This document shows, in pieces, positions 55,959-62,722 of a stretch of 64,000 bases of DNA (positions are counted from its first letter, which is position 1; every line of letters starts with the position of its first letter). A program made the translations under genes and the position numbers. The notes beneath the pieces are model-generated. The model was given only the letters and a program-made list of their open reading frames with translations. It did no database searches and was not told the origin of the DNA. Origin of the DNA: Streptomyces durocortorensis (lineage in GTDB: Bacteria; Actinomycetota; Actinomycetes; Streptomycetales; Streptomycetaceae); assembly GCF_031760065.1 (NCBI RefSeq), contig NZ_CP134500.1:1054001-1118000 (forward strand), written 5' to 3'.

Positions 55959-56142
55959 GCTGGTTCCTTCCACTGTCGCTGTGGTGCTCCTCCTCATCCT
56001 CCCGCGCCGTCGGCGTACGCCCAAGACCGCCCATCGCCCGTCGTACGGCGTTCCCAGCCACGGAGGCGTGATCGAGCACCCTCGAATGTTTGCTATGGTT
56101 TTCCACGTCGGAACGGGCCAGGGCCCGCGAGACAGACACCTT

Positions 56143-56230
56143 GTCCGGGTGGCGGAATGGCAGACGCGCTAGCTTGAGGTGCTAGTGCCCTTTATCGGGC
56201 GTGGGGGTTCAAGTCCCCCCTCGGACACCA
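56143..56230 (+). tRNA. tRNA-Leu (anticodon GAG)
   Basis: Acceptor stem GTCCGGG pairs with CTCGGAC, anticodon stem CTAGC/GCTAG encloses loop TTGAGGT with GAG anticodon, and there is a long class II variable arm (TGCCCTTTATCGGGCG). T-arm loop contains GTTCAAGT. CCA is encoded. It reads CUC/CUU codons. The 3' end is the attachment site of the integrated element that follows. Confidence 0.96.
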
Positions 56231-56235
56231 GCTAA

Positions 56236-56262
56236 GACCCCACTTCACGTGGGGTTTTTTGC
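56236..56262 (+). terminator. tRNA-Leu terminator
   Basis: CCCCAC and GTGGGG form a stem around TTCAC and are followed by six T residues. A degenerate copy of this hairpin is present at the right element end near 59986, showing it is part of the duplicated attachment region. Confidence 0.85.
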
Positions 56263-56263
56263 T

Positions 56264-57095
56264 TTACCGGGCTGTGGCGTGACCAACCACGTGACCAACA
56301 GCCGAGCGATTCCCCAGGTCAGACCAGGGATGACAGGCCGAGTCGGCCCGCTCCGGAGGCGGCGAGCTTCCGCGCTCCGTCCCCCTACATGAGTGCCCGT
56401 ACCGGGCCATCGTGCAGCCCGGCGAGTGGTGCCGGACGTTCGCGGAGACCTCTACGGGATTCTCCCCGGCCTCCAGGCCGTTCGTGACCTTGCTGTGCCT
56501 CCAGTCGTGAATCCGGAAGTCCTCCGGCAGCTTCAACCGGGTACGCAGGGTGCGCCACCGAGCCGAGACCTTCTCAGGGTCCTGCGGGCCCCTGCCTCGC
56601 CCCGGTAGAGCTTGAAGCCGTCACGGGCGAACACCAGATCATGATCGACCCATGCGGAGCCGAGCCGCTTACGCTCCGCCTCCTGGCGCTCCTTCTGCCA
56701 TTTCAGGACGTTCATCACGGACTGATCCACATAGATCACGGCGTTGTCGTCGCCGTCCTTGGTGAGCTTCCGGAGCCGGTAGGTGTTGCCTTCTTCGACC
56801 ACGACCCAGCCCAGTTCGATGGCCCCTTCGTCCCACTTCACGAGGGACCACTTCATGCCCAGGGCTTCACTGCGCCGGACACCCGTAGCTGCGTAGACGG
56901 TCCATAGGGGAGCGTCCCGGAGACAGTGGTGAGCCAGGCCGCCGTCGCAAACCCTGTTGCCACAGGGCTCCCACACCGAGCCCAGGAACCGCCCTGTCTG
57001 GTCGTCGTCCACGGTCGGATACTTCTCTCCTGTGCCCGTATCTGCCGGGCGGTGGGCGGGTGCGCCGTCGCTGCCGGGTTGGCCGGTATCAGTTT
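56264..57095 (-). pseudogene. Truncated, frameshifted tyrosine integrase
   Basis: The first catalytic-domain part reads APLWTVYAATGVRRSEALGMKWS (box I arginine) in one frame (56533 to about 57095). The rest is in the next frame: PEKVSARWRTLRTRLKLPEDFRIHDWRHSKVTNG, RHHSPGCTMARYGHS (His, Arg and catalytic Tyr), ending VGHVVGHATAR. The frames are joined by a +/-1 shift between about 56580 and 56610. The N-terminus is cut by an IS3 fragment near 57095, so the arm-binding domain is missing. Beside a tRNA 3' end, it is the element's own integrase, now non-functional. Confidence 0.85.
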
Positions 57096-57292
57096 CCGAA
57101 CCGTTCCGGGTTCGATAGGGACTCGATCATTTGAGAGGATCGAGTCATGGCACGTCCTTTCCCGGTACCCGCTTGAGCTGCGCCGTCGTGCGGTGCGGAT
57201 GGTCGCCGAGGTGCGGCCCGGCTACGACACCGAATGGCCGCGATGAGAGCGGTCGCCCAGAAGCTGGGCATCGGCACGACCGAAACGGACCG
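57096..57292 (+). pseudogene. IS3-family transposase OrfA fragment
   Basis: A left-end-like segment (CCGAACCGTTCCGGGTTCGA) is followed by codons for PLELRRRAVRMVAEVRPGYDTEW and then, in another frame, MRAVAQKLGIGTTET. These match the start of OrfA (helix-turn-helix) of an IS3-type transposase as I know it. One extra T near 57155 and one missing G near 57237 break the frame. The rest of the transposase is absent. Confidence 0.7.
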
Positions 57293-57435
57293 TAATGGTT
57301 TCCACGTCGTCCGGACGGACGCCTACCGCCCAGTCTCCCAGCAGGCACCGGAGCCCACGCCAGTGAAGCGGCGGGAACGGGCCAGGGGCTCCAACCCGTT
57401 CCACGCTCTCCTCTGATCAGCCGAACAATCCAGAT
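57293..57435 (+). pseudogene. C-terminal gene remnant, unknown
   Basis: After the transposase fragment, codons for GFHVVRTDAYRPVSQQAPEPTPVKRRERARGSNPFHALL end at TGA 57416. The basic, proline-containing tail ahead of a strong terminator suggests the end of a former element gene. It has no start of its own and no recognisable domain. Confidence 0.35.
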
Positions 57436-57467
57436 GAACGCCCCTGCCACGATTGGCAGGGGCGTTC
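57436..57467. terminator. Perfect 14-bp hairpin between element genes
   Basis: GAACGCCCCTGCCA pairs with TGGCAGGGGCGTTC around CGAT. It lies 31 bases after the stop of the leftward methyltransferase gene and just after the remnant, so it can end both directions. Confidence 0.8.
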
Positions 57468-57498
57468 CCCATCGGACAGTGGCCGCCGTAGTGCGCGG

Positions 57499-58128
57499 TC
57501 AGCGTGCCAGCGCGCGTACGAGCATCGTGCCCACGGTCCTGCCCTCGGGCGGCTCGATCAGTGATGCTGACACAGCGCCGAATCCGTAGCTGGTGAGGAG
57601 GTGTTCCCATGCGTCGGGGCTGTGGTTGTGCCGCAGTCCTGCCCCACCTGGTTTCACGTCTTGGCTTCCGGCGGGGAGGTGGGAGAACGCGAGAGTGCCA
57701 CCCGAAGCCATACGGGATCGAATCAGCGGTAGCAGGGTATGCGGATCGACGAACCACACGGCGCCGAAGATGGAGAGCACGACGTCGAACGCCTCGTCCG
57801 TCTCGCTCAGGAATGCCGTCGCCTCTGCCGTGCGGAACTCAAGACCCGCCAGATCAGCCCAGCGTTCCCGTGCGACCGCTTCGCGGGCTGGCGCAACATC
57901 CACTCCCAGACCCATCGCACCGAGCGTGACCAGGTGTGCCAGGTTGCTCCCGCTGCCTGAGCCGAGTTCCAGCACCCGACGTCCGGCAACGGGTCCGAGA
58001 ACACTCTCGTTCGGCCCGTGATCGGCGTACTGAGTCCAGTTCAGCCACGTCGTGTCGCCCGTGGCGTTCACAGCCCTGCGTGGCTTGCTTCCGACCGCGT
58101 ATTTGTCCCAGGACTCAGCCAATGACAT
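57499..58128 (-). CDS. SAM-dependent methyltransferase of the integrated element
   Basis: Protein of 209 aa with class I motif I VLELGSGSGSNLAHL (about residues 52-66), motif II GVDVAPAREAVA, acidic VVLSIFGAVWFVDP and a C-terminal SLIEPPEGRTVGTMLVRAL. No DNA- or RNA-target motif (such as DPPY) is visible, so a small-molecule or peptide target is more likely. It is last in a three-gene operon with two Cys-containing proteins. It has a lower third-position G+C than chromosomal neighbours. Confidence 0.85.
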   Translation of the reverse strand: MSLAESWDKYAVGSKPRRAVNATGDTTWLNWTQYADHGPNESVLGPVAGRRVLELGSGSGSNLAHLVTLGAMGLGVDVAPAREAVARERWADLAGLEFRTAEATAFLSETDEAFDVVLSIFGAVWFVDPHTLLPLIRSRMASGGTLAFSHLPAGSQDVKPGGAGLRHNHSPDAWEHLLTSYGFGAVSASLIEPPEGRTVGTMLVRALAR

Positions 58129-58202
58129 GCGGTGATCCTTTCCAGCAGAAGGGGCCTACTCCCAACGTACGGGGTAGGCCCCAACTCAACTTCTATGCGG
58201 CT

Positions 58203-58703
58203 CTACTTGGGTGAGTCGTGGCACCCGGCGTGGCACTGGTTGCAGTTGGCTGCACTCTCCATGCCCCACAGGTCGGGGTCGATCTCGAACCCGACCGCCT
58301 TGATGGCCTTGATCGTCTGCTCCAGGACCAGCGGGCCACCGGTCCTGGAGTCGTGCCCGTCCCGCGTCGCCTCGTCGTCGCTGAGGCATTGGACCCCGGC
58401 AGCCGTTCCCGGAAGCTCGGGGACGTGGTGGATGTACCGGCCGAAGTGCCGGTTGGTGAAGTGGTGGTACGGGATCGAGTCGAGCATGAACGAGTGCCAT
58501 GCCTCGTCCACCTGCTTGGACGGGCCCATGAGAAGGTCCGGGTTCTCGCCGCACGTGACCAGGTAGGCGATGGCCTGCCCGAACTTGGCTTCCGCCAGTT
58601 CGAGTGTGTTCTCCGGGTTCCGGAGGAGAAGGGCTACCTCCCGCTCCCACACGTCCGGCGTGACGTACGTCTTCGGGTCGCGGATCACTACTGCCGTACT
58701 CAT
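58203..58703 (-). CDS. DxxWH-motif protein with CxxCHxxCH tail
   Basis: Protein of 166 aa. Middle segment QVDEAWHSFMLDSIPYHHF..HFGRYIHHVPEL (about 64-96) resembles the D-x-x-WH-x(n)-P-x-x-Y-x-x-FC core of glycine-rich-domain proteins. The C-terminus ends NCNQCHAGCHDS, giving Cys154, Cys157, His158, Cys161 and His162, a metal- or haem-like cluster, but no signal peptide exists. The ATG overlaps the stop of the upstream small gene. It could be a metal-binding enzyme, or a modified peptide precursor of the adjacent methyltransferase; neither is proven. Confidence 0.8.
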   Translation of the reverse strand: MSTAVVIRDPKTYVTPDVWEREVALLLRNPENTLELAEAKFGQAIAYLVTCGENPDLLMGPSKQVDEAWHSFMLDSIPYHHFTNRHFGRYIHHVPELPGTAAGVQCLSDDEATRDGHDSRTGGPLVLEQTIKAIKAVGFEIDPDLWGMESAANCNQCHAGCHDSPK

Positions 58704-58894
58704 GCTGGCTTGCCTCCACGTAGTTGGATGTCCGACGTGCTCCGTTCATGCCGTCCGCCTCTGCACCTGGGACACAGGCACGGGGGCATCACGCCAGTCG
58801 CGAGAGGCTCCCCGCCCTCACCCTCGTACCGGGTTCGCAGCTCGGTCTGCGTACCGTCGGCTGCCACCTTGTAGGCGCTGATGCGGATGGACAT
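58700..58894 (-). CDS. Small Cys-containing protein, first gene of the element operon
   Basis: Protein of 64 aa from ATG 58894 (GGAG 10 bases upstream), MSIRISAYKVAADGTQTELRTRYEGE. The end has PPCLCPRCRGGRH. The stop overlaps the next gene (ATGA). Two Cys pairs are compatible with zinc binding. A longer start at 58903 is possible. No family is known to me. Confidence 0.65.
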   Translation of the reverse strand: MSIRISAYKVAADGTQTELRTRYEGEGGEPLATGVMPPCLCPRCRGGRHERSTSDIQLRGGKPA

Positions 58895-58950
58895 GTCGAC
58901 CATGCTCCGGATAAACCTCGACCATCGCGGCGACGTTCGAGGCGACCCTC

Positions 58951-58997
58951 GGGCGTCAAGTCAGTGTCACTCAGAGGGCGTCAAACCGGTGTCATTC
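58951..58997. promoter_or_regulatory. Direct-repeat operator candidate in divergent promoter of XRE gene
   Basis: Two 22-base copies, GGGCGTCAAGTCAGTGTCAC (extended by TC) at 58951 and GGGCGTCAAACCGGTGTCAT (extended by TC) at 58976, differ at four positions and are one 25-base step apart. They lie between the leftward three-gene operon and the rightward XRE regulator, where the regulator could bind. Confidence 0.6.
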
Positions 58998-59024
58998 GAG
59001 GTGCTGCGTGGCTAGCCTCGGACC

Positions 59025-59798
59025 ATGACGACTACGCCCGAGCGTGACCGAGTTCCCAACGACGTACTCACCTCCGTACGCAAGTCGATGAACCTGAGCC
59101 AAGACGAGTTCGCCCAGGGATTACGTGGCGCAGGGGAAGAACTGGGCGAACCGAACGACGCTTCCAAGCGACTCGTGCAACGCTGGGAGTCCGGGAGGAC
59201 CAGGACGTGCCGCCCGCTGTACGCGCGAGCGTTGAAACAGTTCACTGGCCGCGCCCCCGAGTCGCTGGGGTTCGCGATCCCTATGACACGCGTCCACTCG
59301 GACGGCGCAGGAGGCCACGACATGGAAGCTGGGGAAGTCGGCACGACCAGTGCCGTCACAAGCCCGGAGCCGGAGACGCAGGGCGAGTACGCGGGGATCT
59401 GGCTGTCTCGGTACGAGTTCTACTCGTCCAGCCGTGACGAGACTTTCAACTGCAAGCACCATGTTGTGATCGTGCAGCACGGCAACAGGCTCACAGCCCA
59501 GAGTCTGCCCGGAGCGTCGACCAACCCGCACAGCCCTCTGTCTCTGGACCTGTCCGTGGACCGGAACATCATCACAGGCACGTGGACGGAACAGACGGCA
59601 GTGGACGGCTATTACCACGGCGCCCGCTACCACGGTGCCGTCCAGCTTCTGACTGAGCCGACAGGCCGACGTATGACAGGCAAGTGGGTCGGGTTCGGGA
59701 AGGACTTCGACGTGAACACCGGACCCTGGGAGCTTCGCCTGCTCGACCGCTCCACGGGACGGGCCAGCGTCGAAAGGTACTCGGCTTCCCCAGAGTGA
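59025..59798 (+). CDS. XRE-type transcriptional regulator with C-terminal beta domain
   Basis: Protein of 257 aa. N-terminal helix-turn-helix (DVLTSVRKSMNLSQDEFAQGLRGAGEE..RLVQRWESG) continues to a beta-rich domain (GIWLSRYEFYSSSRDETF to HGAVQLLTEPTGRRMTGKWVGFG), an arrangement I associate with Streptomyces mobile elements. It probably controls the adjacent operon through the direct repeat. The effector of the C-terminal domain is unknown. Confidence 0.85.
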   Translation: MTTTPERDRVPNDVLTSVRKSMNLSQDEFAQGLRGAGEELGEPNDASKRLVQRWESGRTRTCRPLYARALKQFTGRAPESLGFAIPMTRVHSDGAGGHDMEAGEVGTTSAVTSPEPETQGEYAGIWLSRYEFYSSSRDETFNCKHHVVIVQHGNRLTAQSLPGASTNPHSPLSLDLSVDRNIITGTWTEQTAVDGYYHGARYHGAVQLLTEPTGRRMTGKWVGFGKDFDVNTGPWELRLLDRSTGRASVERYSASPE

Positions 59799-60106
59799 GT
59801 GGCAGGCTGGCCACGTGACCAACGCATGACCAACAGCGGCCTGAAACGGCCCGAAACAGCTGGTACGCATGACCAACCCTGGTGGTCAAGAAGTGGGCCT
59901 CTGGGGTACGTTTCCCCCAGGTCAGACACGAAGAGGGCTGGTGCCCGAGTAGAGAGTTCAAGTCCCCTTCGGACACCAGCAGGAGCCCCACTTCGGTGAG
60001 GTTCTCTTGCGTCACTCGTCGACCGCACCCATCGGTGCGACGAAGGAGAGGCCCCACGGATCGCCACAGGACCTCACCCTCCGCAAGCCGTTCAACGGAC
60101 GGGACA
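59799..60106. other. Right end of the element, no gene
   Basis: The 308-base stretch holds the three right-side TGACCAAC repeats, then the degenerate copy of the tRNA-Leu 3' end (59956-60010) including a weak copy of its terminator hairpin. No open frame of interest is present. The right side is followed by the stop of the HEPN-like gene at 60107. Confidence 0.65.
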
Positions 60107-60871
60107 TCACAGAGGGTCGAGCAGCCCTCTGCTCTCCACCGACTTCTCCCCTGCGTAGGTAATCCGCACCACATCCTGCGCAGCGTGAACCAACGACTTC
60201 TCGTCGAGCGCCCGCACAGTGCGACGCAGGTTCGCCCTGGCGGACAACGGCATCCATTCCATGAGCTCGGCATACCCTGCCCCCCGCGTACCCCGTCGAT
60301 AGAGCACGACGAGAATGCGGTCACCGGCTCGCAGGTCGGGTCTGAGCACCTTCTGGAACTCACCGAAGTCCTGGACAACAGGCACTCGCCTTGTCACTAG
60401 CCCCTCCACCAGTGCACGAGCATGGTCGGGAGTGGTCCCACCACTGAGCCTGACGAATTCCGCCAAGACCCAGTCGAGTACCCCGACCACCAAGGTGGCG
60501 TCCTGAAGGTTCGGATCGATCCCGTCCGCCAGATGTGCGGCGTCCCGGCTGTTGCGGATGTCGTAGACGAGACGCAGATTCCGTGGGATGTGCACCCTGA
60601 TCGACTTGGGGTGGTTGGCGGCCGGGAGGGACTGAAGCCGCTTCGTCACTCCCTCGGTGTCAAGGTTGCCGCCGAGGGGGGTATACGTACCACTGGTGGC
60701 GAACTCCAAGAGCCGATAAGCAGCCTCACAGAAACGTCCCCCCTCTACCGCACTGAGGCGGTGACCACCGAGGTAGAAGTTACGCTGAGCCTGTTCGTAC
60801 GACTCAACCAGTTCCCCGACCAGGAGGGGGTCATAGCTAACCCCGAGCACTTCAGTAACGGTGACTACCAC
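60107..60871 (-). CDS. HEPN-like protein with R-x6-H motif and winged-helix C-terminus
   Basis: Protein of 254 aa. A helical N-terminal half (ESYEQAQRNFYLGGHRLSAVEGGRFCEAAYRLLEFA) leads to IPRNLRLVYDIRNSRDAAHLADG, with Arg106-Asn107 and His113, fitting the HEPN ribonuclease R-x4-6-H motif. The C-terminal third (RILVVLYRRG..ELMEWMPLSARANLRRTVRALDEKSLVH) resembles a winged helix. GTG start overlaps the partner stop (TAGTG), so the two are coupled. HEPN domains occur in toxins and abortive-infection proteins; this role is inferred. It sits outside the element's right end copy but in the same lower-G+C region. Confidence 0.75.
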   Translation of the reverse strand: MVVTVTEVLGVSYDPLLVGELVESYEQAQRNFYLGGHRLSAVEGGRFCEAAYRLLEFATSGTYTPLGGNLDTEGVTKRLQSLPAANHPKSIRVHIPRNLRLVYDIRNSRDAAHLADGIDPNLQDATLVVGVLDWVLAEFVRLSGGTTPDHARALVEGLVTRRVPVVQDFGEFQKVLRPDLRAGDRILVVLYRRGTRGAGYAELMEWMPLSARANLRRTVRALDEKSLVHAAQDVVRITYAGEKSVESRGLLDPL

Positions 60872-61602
60872 TATTCCCCCTTACTCTGCTGAACCTTCTT
60901 CGAGGCAGACTCTCGGGGGCGCCGCGATTTGAACGGAGTATCGCTGAGTACCGCCTTCAAAGCTCCACGGTCCGGAAGAGCTTCCACGACCATCTCGCCC
61001 CTCGGCGTCACCTGCTTCTTTCCGTAACCAGCAGTGACGAGGTACCCGCTCTGCCTGTCGGCCTTGTCCACGTCCCGGGATGGATTACCGAACTTGTGAG
61101 CGGCAGCCTCGGTGTTCAGCTGCACAATGTCTTTGACCGTGAAGTGCGGAGTTTCCCTGTGGTGTGCGAGGTAGTACCCGAGGCAGGCGATACGCTCCAC
61201 CAATGACTGCGGCTTCTTCTGACTGACGAAATCACGCGGACTCAAGGCGCCCCCGTCGGCGCGATGGGCAGCGTCCACGCCATTGCCGTCACAATCTGGC
61301 GAGGTCTGCCCATCTGCACTGCCTCCGAATACCACCGAGATCCGAGCCCCCCGAACTTCTCCCATCCACTTGACGGCACGGCACCAGCTTTCATCGTCGA
61401 GGGGCTTCGCGGCATCGTGCATGGTGTGCATGGCCACAAGCTCGACGTGGGCGCGGTCGGCCTCCTCACTCCGCCCTGTCTGCGACACCTGAAACTCGTC
61501 TACCCCCTTCGGCGACCTGATGACCATTCCCTGGACGACGGAACCGTTCGACTCAATCACTTGAACTCCCTGGATGGCGCGACTGGAAGATCCTTGACGC
61601 AT
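60871..61602 (-). CDS. Partner gene of the HEPN-like protein, winged-helix-like C-terminus
   Basis: Protein of up to 243 aa; the start is uncertain since no good ribosome-binding site precedes 61602 and shorter starts near 61527 are possible. The N-terminal half is unrecognised. The C-terminal part (SLVERIACLGYYLAHH..FTVKDIVQLNTEAA..SRDVDKADRQSGYLV..KKQVTPRGEMVVEAL) looks like a winged-helix domain with a beta wing, similar in pattern to domains in uncharacterised defence-like pairs. Very basic tail. Overlap with the HEPN-like gene suggests the products act together. Confidence 0.65.
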   Translation of the reverse strand: MRQGSSSRAIQGVQVIESNGSVVQGMVIRSPKGVDEFQVSQTGRSEEADRAHVELVAMHTMHDAAKPLDDESWCRAVKWMGEVRGARISVVFGGSADGQTSPDCDGNGVDAAHRADGGALSPRDFVSQKKPQSLVERIACLGYYLAHHRETPHFTVKDIVQLNTEAAAHKFGNPSRDVDKADRQSGYLVTAGYGKKQVTPRGEMVVEALPDRGALKAVLSDTPFKSRRPRESASKKVQQSKGE

Positions 61603-61681
61603 CAGCGTCGGAGGGTCACTCTCACACAGGGAATGTCGCAGTTATGTCGCAGCGGAATCGACGTGTCGCCGGAGGAACAGA

Positions 61682-62680
61682 ATGCGGGCACGGAAGGCAG
61701 CACTTGACCTTGACTTGCAGACCGGTGGCTCTACGTGCACTTCCGAGAGAGGTCAGGGAGCCGCCACCTCCCTGACCTCTCAGACACAGAGCGGCCAGGT
61801 GGCCAGCGATCTGCTGAGACATCTCCTCACCACGGATTCCAGGTATCTCACGCAGTGGCAGAAGCGCGCCCGCCGAAAGGGCGCATACATCAATCAGTCC
61901 GCTGTCGCGAACGTCCTGGACGATTACTTGTTCGAGTCCGGAGAGGGGTGCTCGGGCAAGGGAACTCGGTCTCTCAAAGACCGGGTGTCCCGGGCTCTCT
62001 CCGGAACCAGTCTCTCCTGGGAAACTCTGGGCTGGTTCATCAACGCATTTTCCATGAGCGACATCGACGCCAATCGACTCCGAGAAGCCCACGGTGGCAG
62101 CGCTCATGGCCCGTCAGGAATCTCGCATACGCTCCGTGGGCGAAGAGAACTCGCCCGACCACAGCGCCATCGGACCATGAACCTCATCGAGAGGTACGAA
62201 GTCGGCCCCACGGGCACGCTGGCTTCCCGCCACACGAGCCAGGTCATCCGTGCTGCCGAGGACGGCGTGACAGCGTACTTCTTCAACCATGAGCCCGAAG
62301 CCGCCAGTATCGAAGTGCTTCACGGCGGAAGACTCGGCAGACGGTACGAATACGGCGGAGGACTTCTAGGGGTCGAGATCATGCTCTGTGACCCACTCGA
62401 CCGCTCTGACGTGGCCTTACTGGAGTACCGCACAGCATTTTCCCCCACCTCCTCCCGCGCGATGGAAGTGCGCAGGCCTGCCTTCGCCCGCGCGGAGAAC
62501 GTTTCGCTGTCCGTGCGATTCACCGGCGAAAGACGCCCGCGGAAGGCCTGGACCTGTGTCTGGGACGATCCCCTTGGCGAACAGCCAGTGGAGGAGGAAA
62601 GCGTCGGCCCCGGAGGCGACTCCCTCTACCGGTTTCTTCCGTACATCGAGGAGACCGTCGTAGGGTTCCGCTGGCAGTAG
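61682..62680 (+). CDS. Putative DNA-binding protein, two-domain Streptomyces family
   Basis: Protein of 332 aa from ATG 61682 with GGAGGAA upstream. N-terminal half (SDLLRHLLTTDSRYLTQWQKRARRKGAYIN..VSRALSGTSLSWETLGWFINAFSMSDID) resembles helix-turn-helix proteins of Streptomyces. The C-terminal half (YEVGPTGTLASRHTSQVIRAAEDGVTAYFF..FLPYIEETVVGFRWQ) is a beta-rich domain that I recall from hypothetical Streptomyces proteins with similar ends, of unknown function. It diverges from the HEPN-like pair across an 80-base gap and may regulate it. Confidence 0.7.
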   Translation: MRARKAALDLDLQTGGSTCTSERGQGAATSLTSQTQSGQVASDLLRHLLTTDSRYLTQWQKRARRKGAYINQSAVANVLDDYLFESGEGCSGKGTRSLKDRVSRALSGTSLSWETLGWFINAFSMSDIDANRLREAHGGSAHGPSGISHTLRGRRELARPQRHRTMNLIERYEVGPTGTLASRHTSQVIRAAEDGVTAYFFNHEPEAASIEVLHGGRLGRRYEYGGGLLGVEIMLCDPLDRSDVALLEYRTAFSPTSSRAMEVRRPAFARAENVSLSVRFTGERRPRKAWTCVWDDPLGEQPVEEESVGPGGDSLYRFLPYIEETVVGFRWQ

Positions 62681-62722
62681 CCGAGTCGGCCGATGGGCCA
62701 TTCTGAGCGGAGAGACACGACG

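Larger units (their letters stand above)
56207..60010. mobile_element. Decayed integrative element in tRNA-Leu(GAG)
   Basis: The left border (attL, 56207-56264) is the tRNA T-arm to terminator. The right border (59956-60010) repeats GTTCAAGT, CCCC, TCGGACACCAGC, CCCCACTTC and TTGC with scattered mismatches, but not the rest of the tRNA. Between are a broken integrase beside the tRNA, IS3 debris, a three-gene operon and an XRE regulator. TGACCAAC occurs at 56280 and 56292 on the left and at 59816, 59827 and 59870 on the right, resembling arm-type integrase sites. Lower third-position G+C and mutated ends suggest it is no longer mobile. The borders may extend to 62.69 kb if this copy is an internal relic. 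Confidence 0.75.

Noticed and set aside
58132..58874. Rightward open frames opposite the WH-motif gene
   Set aside because: They are antisense to an overlapping leftward operon with good starts, and have no known features.
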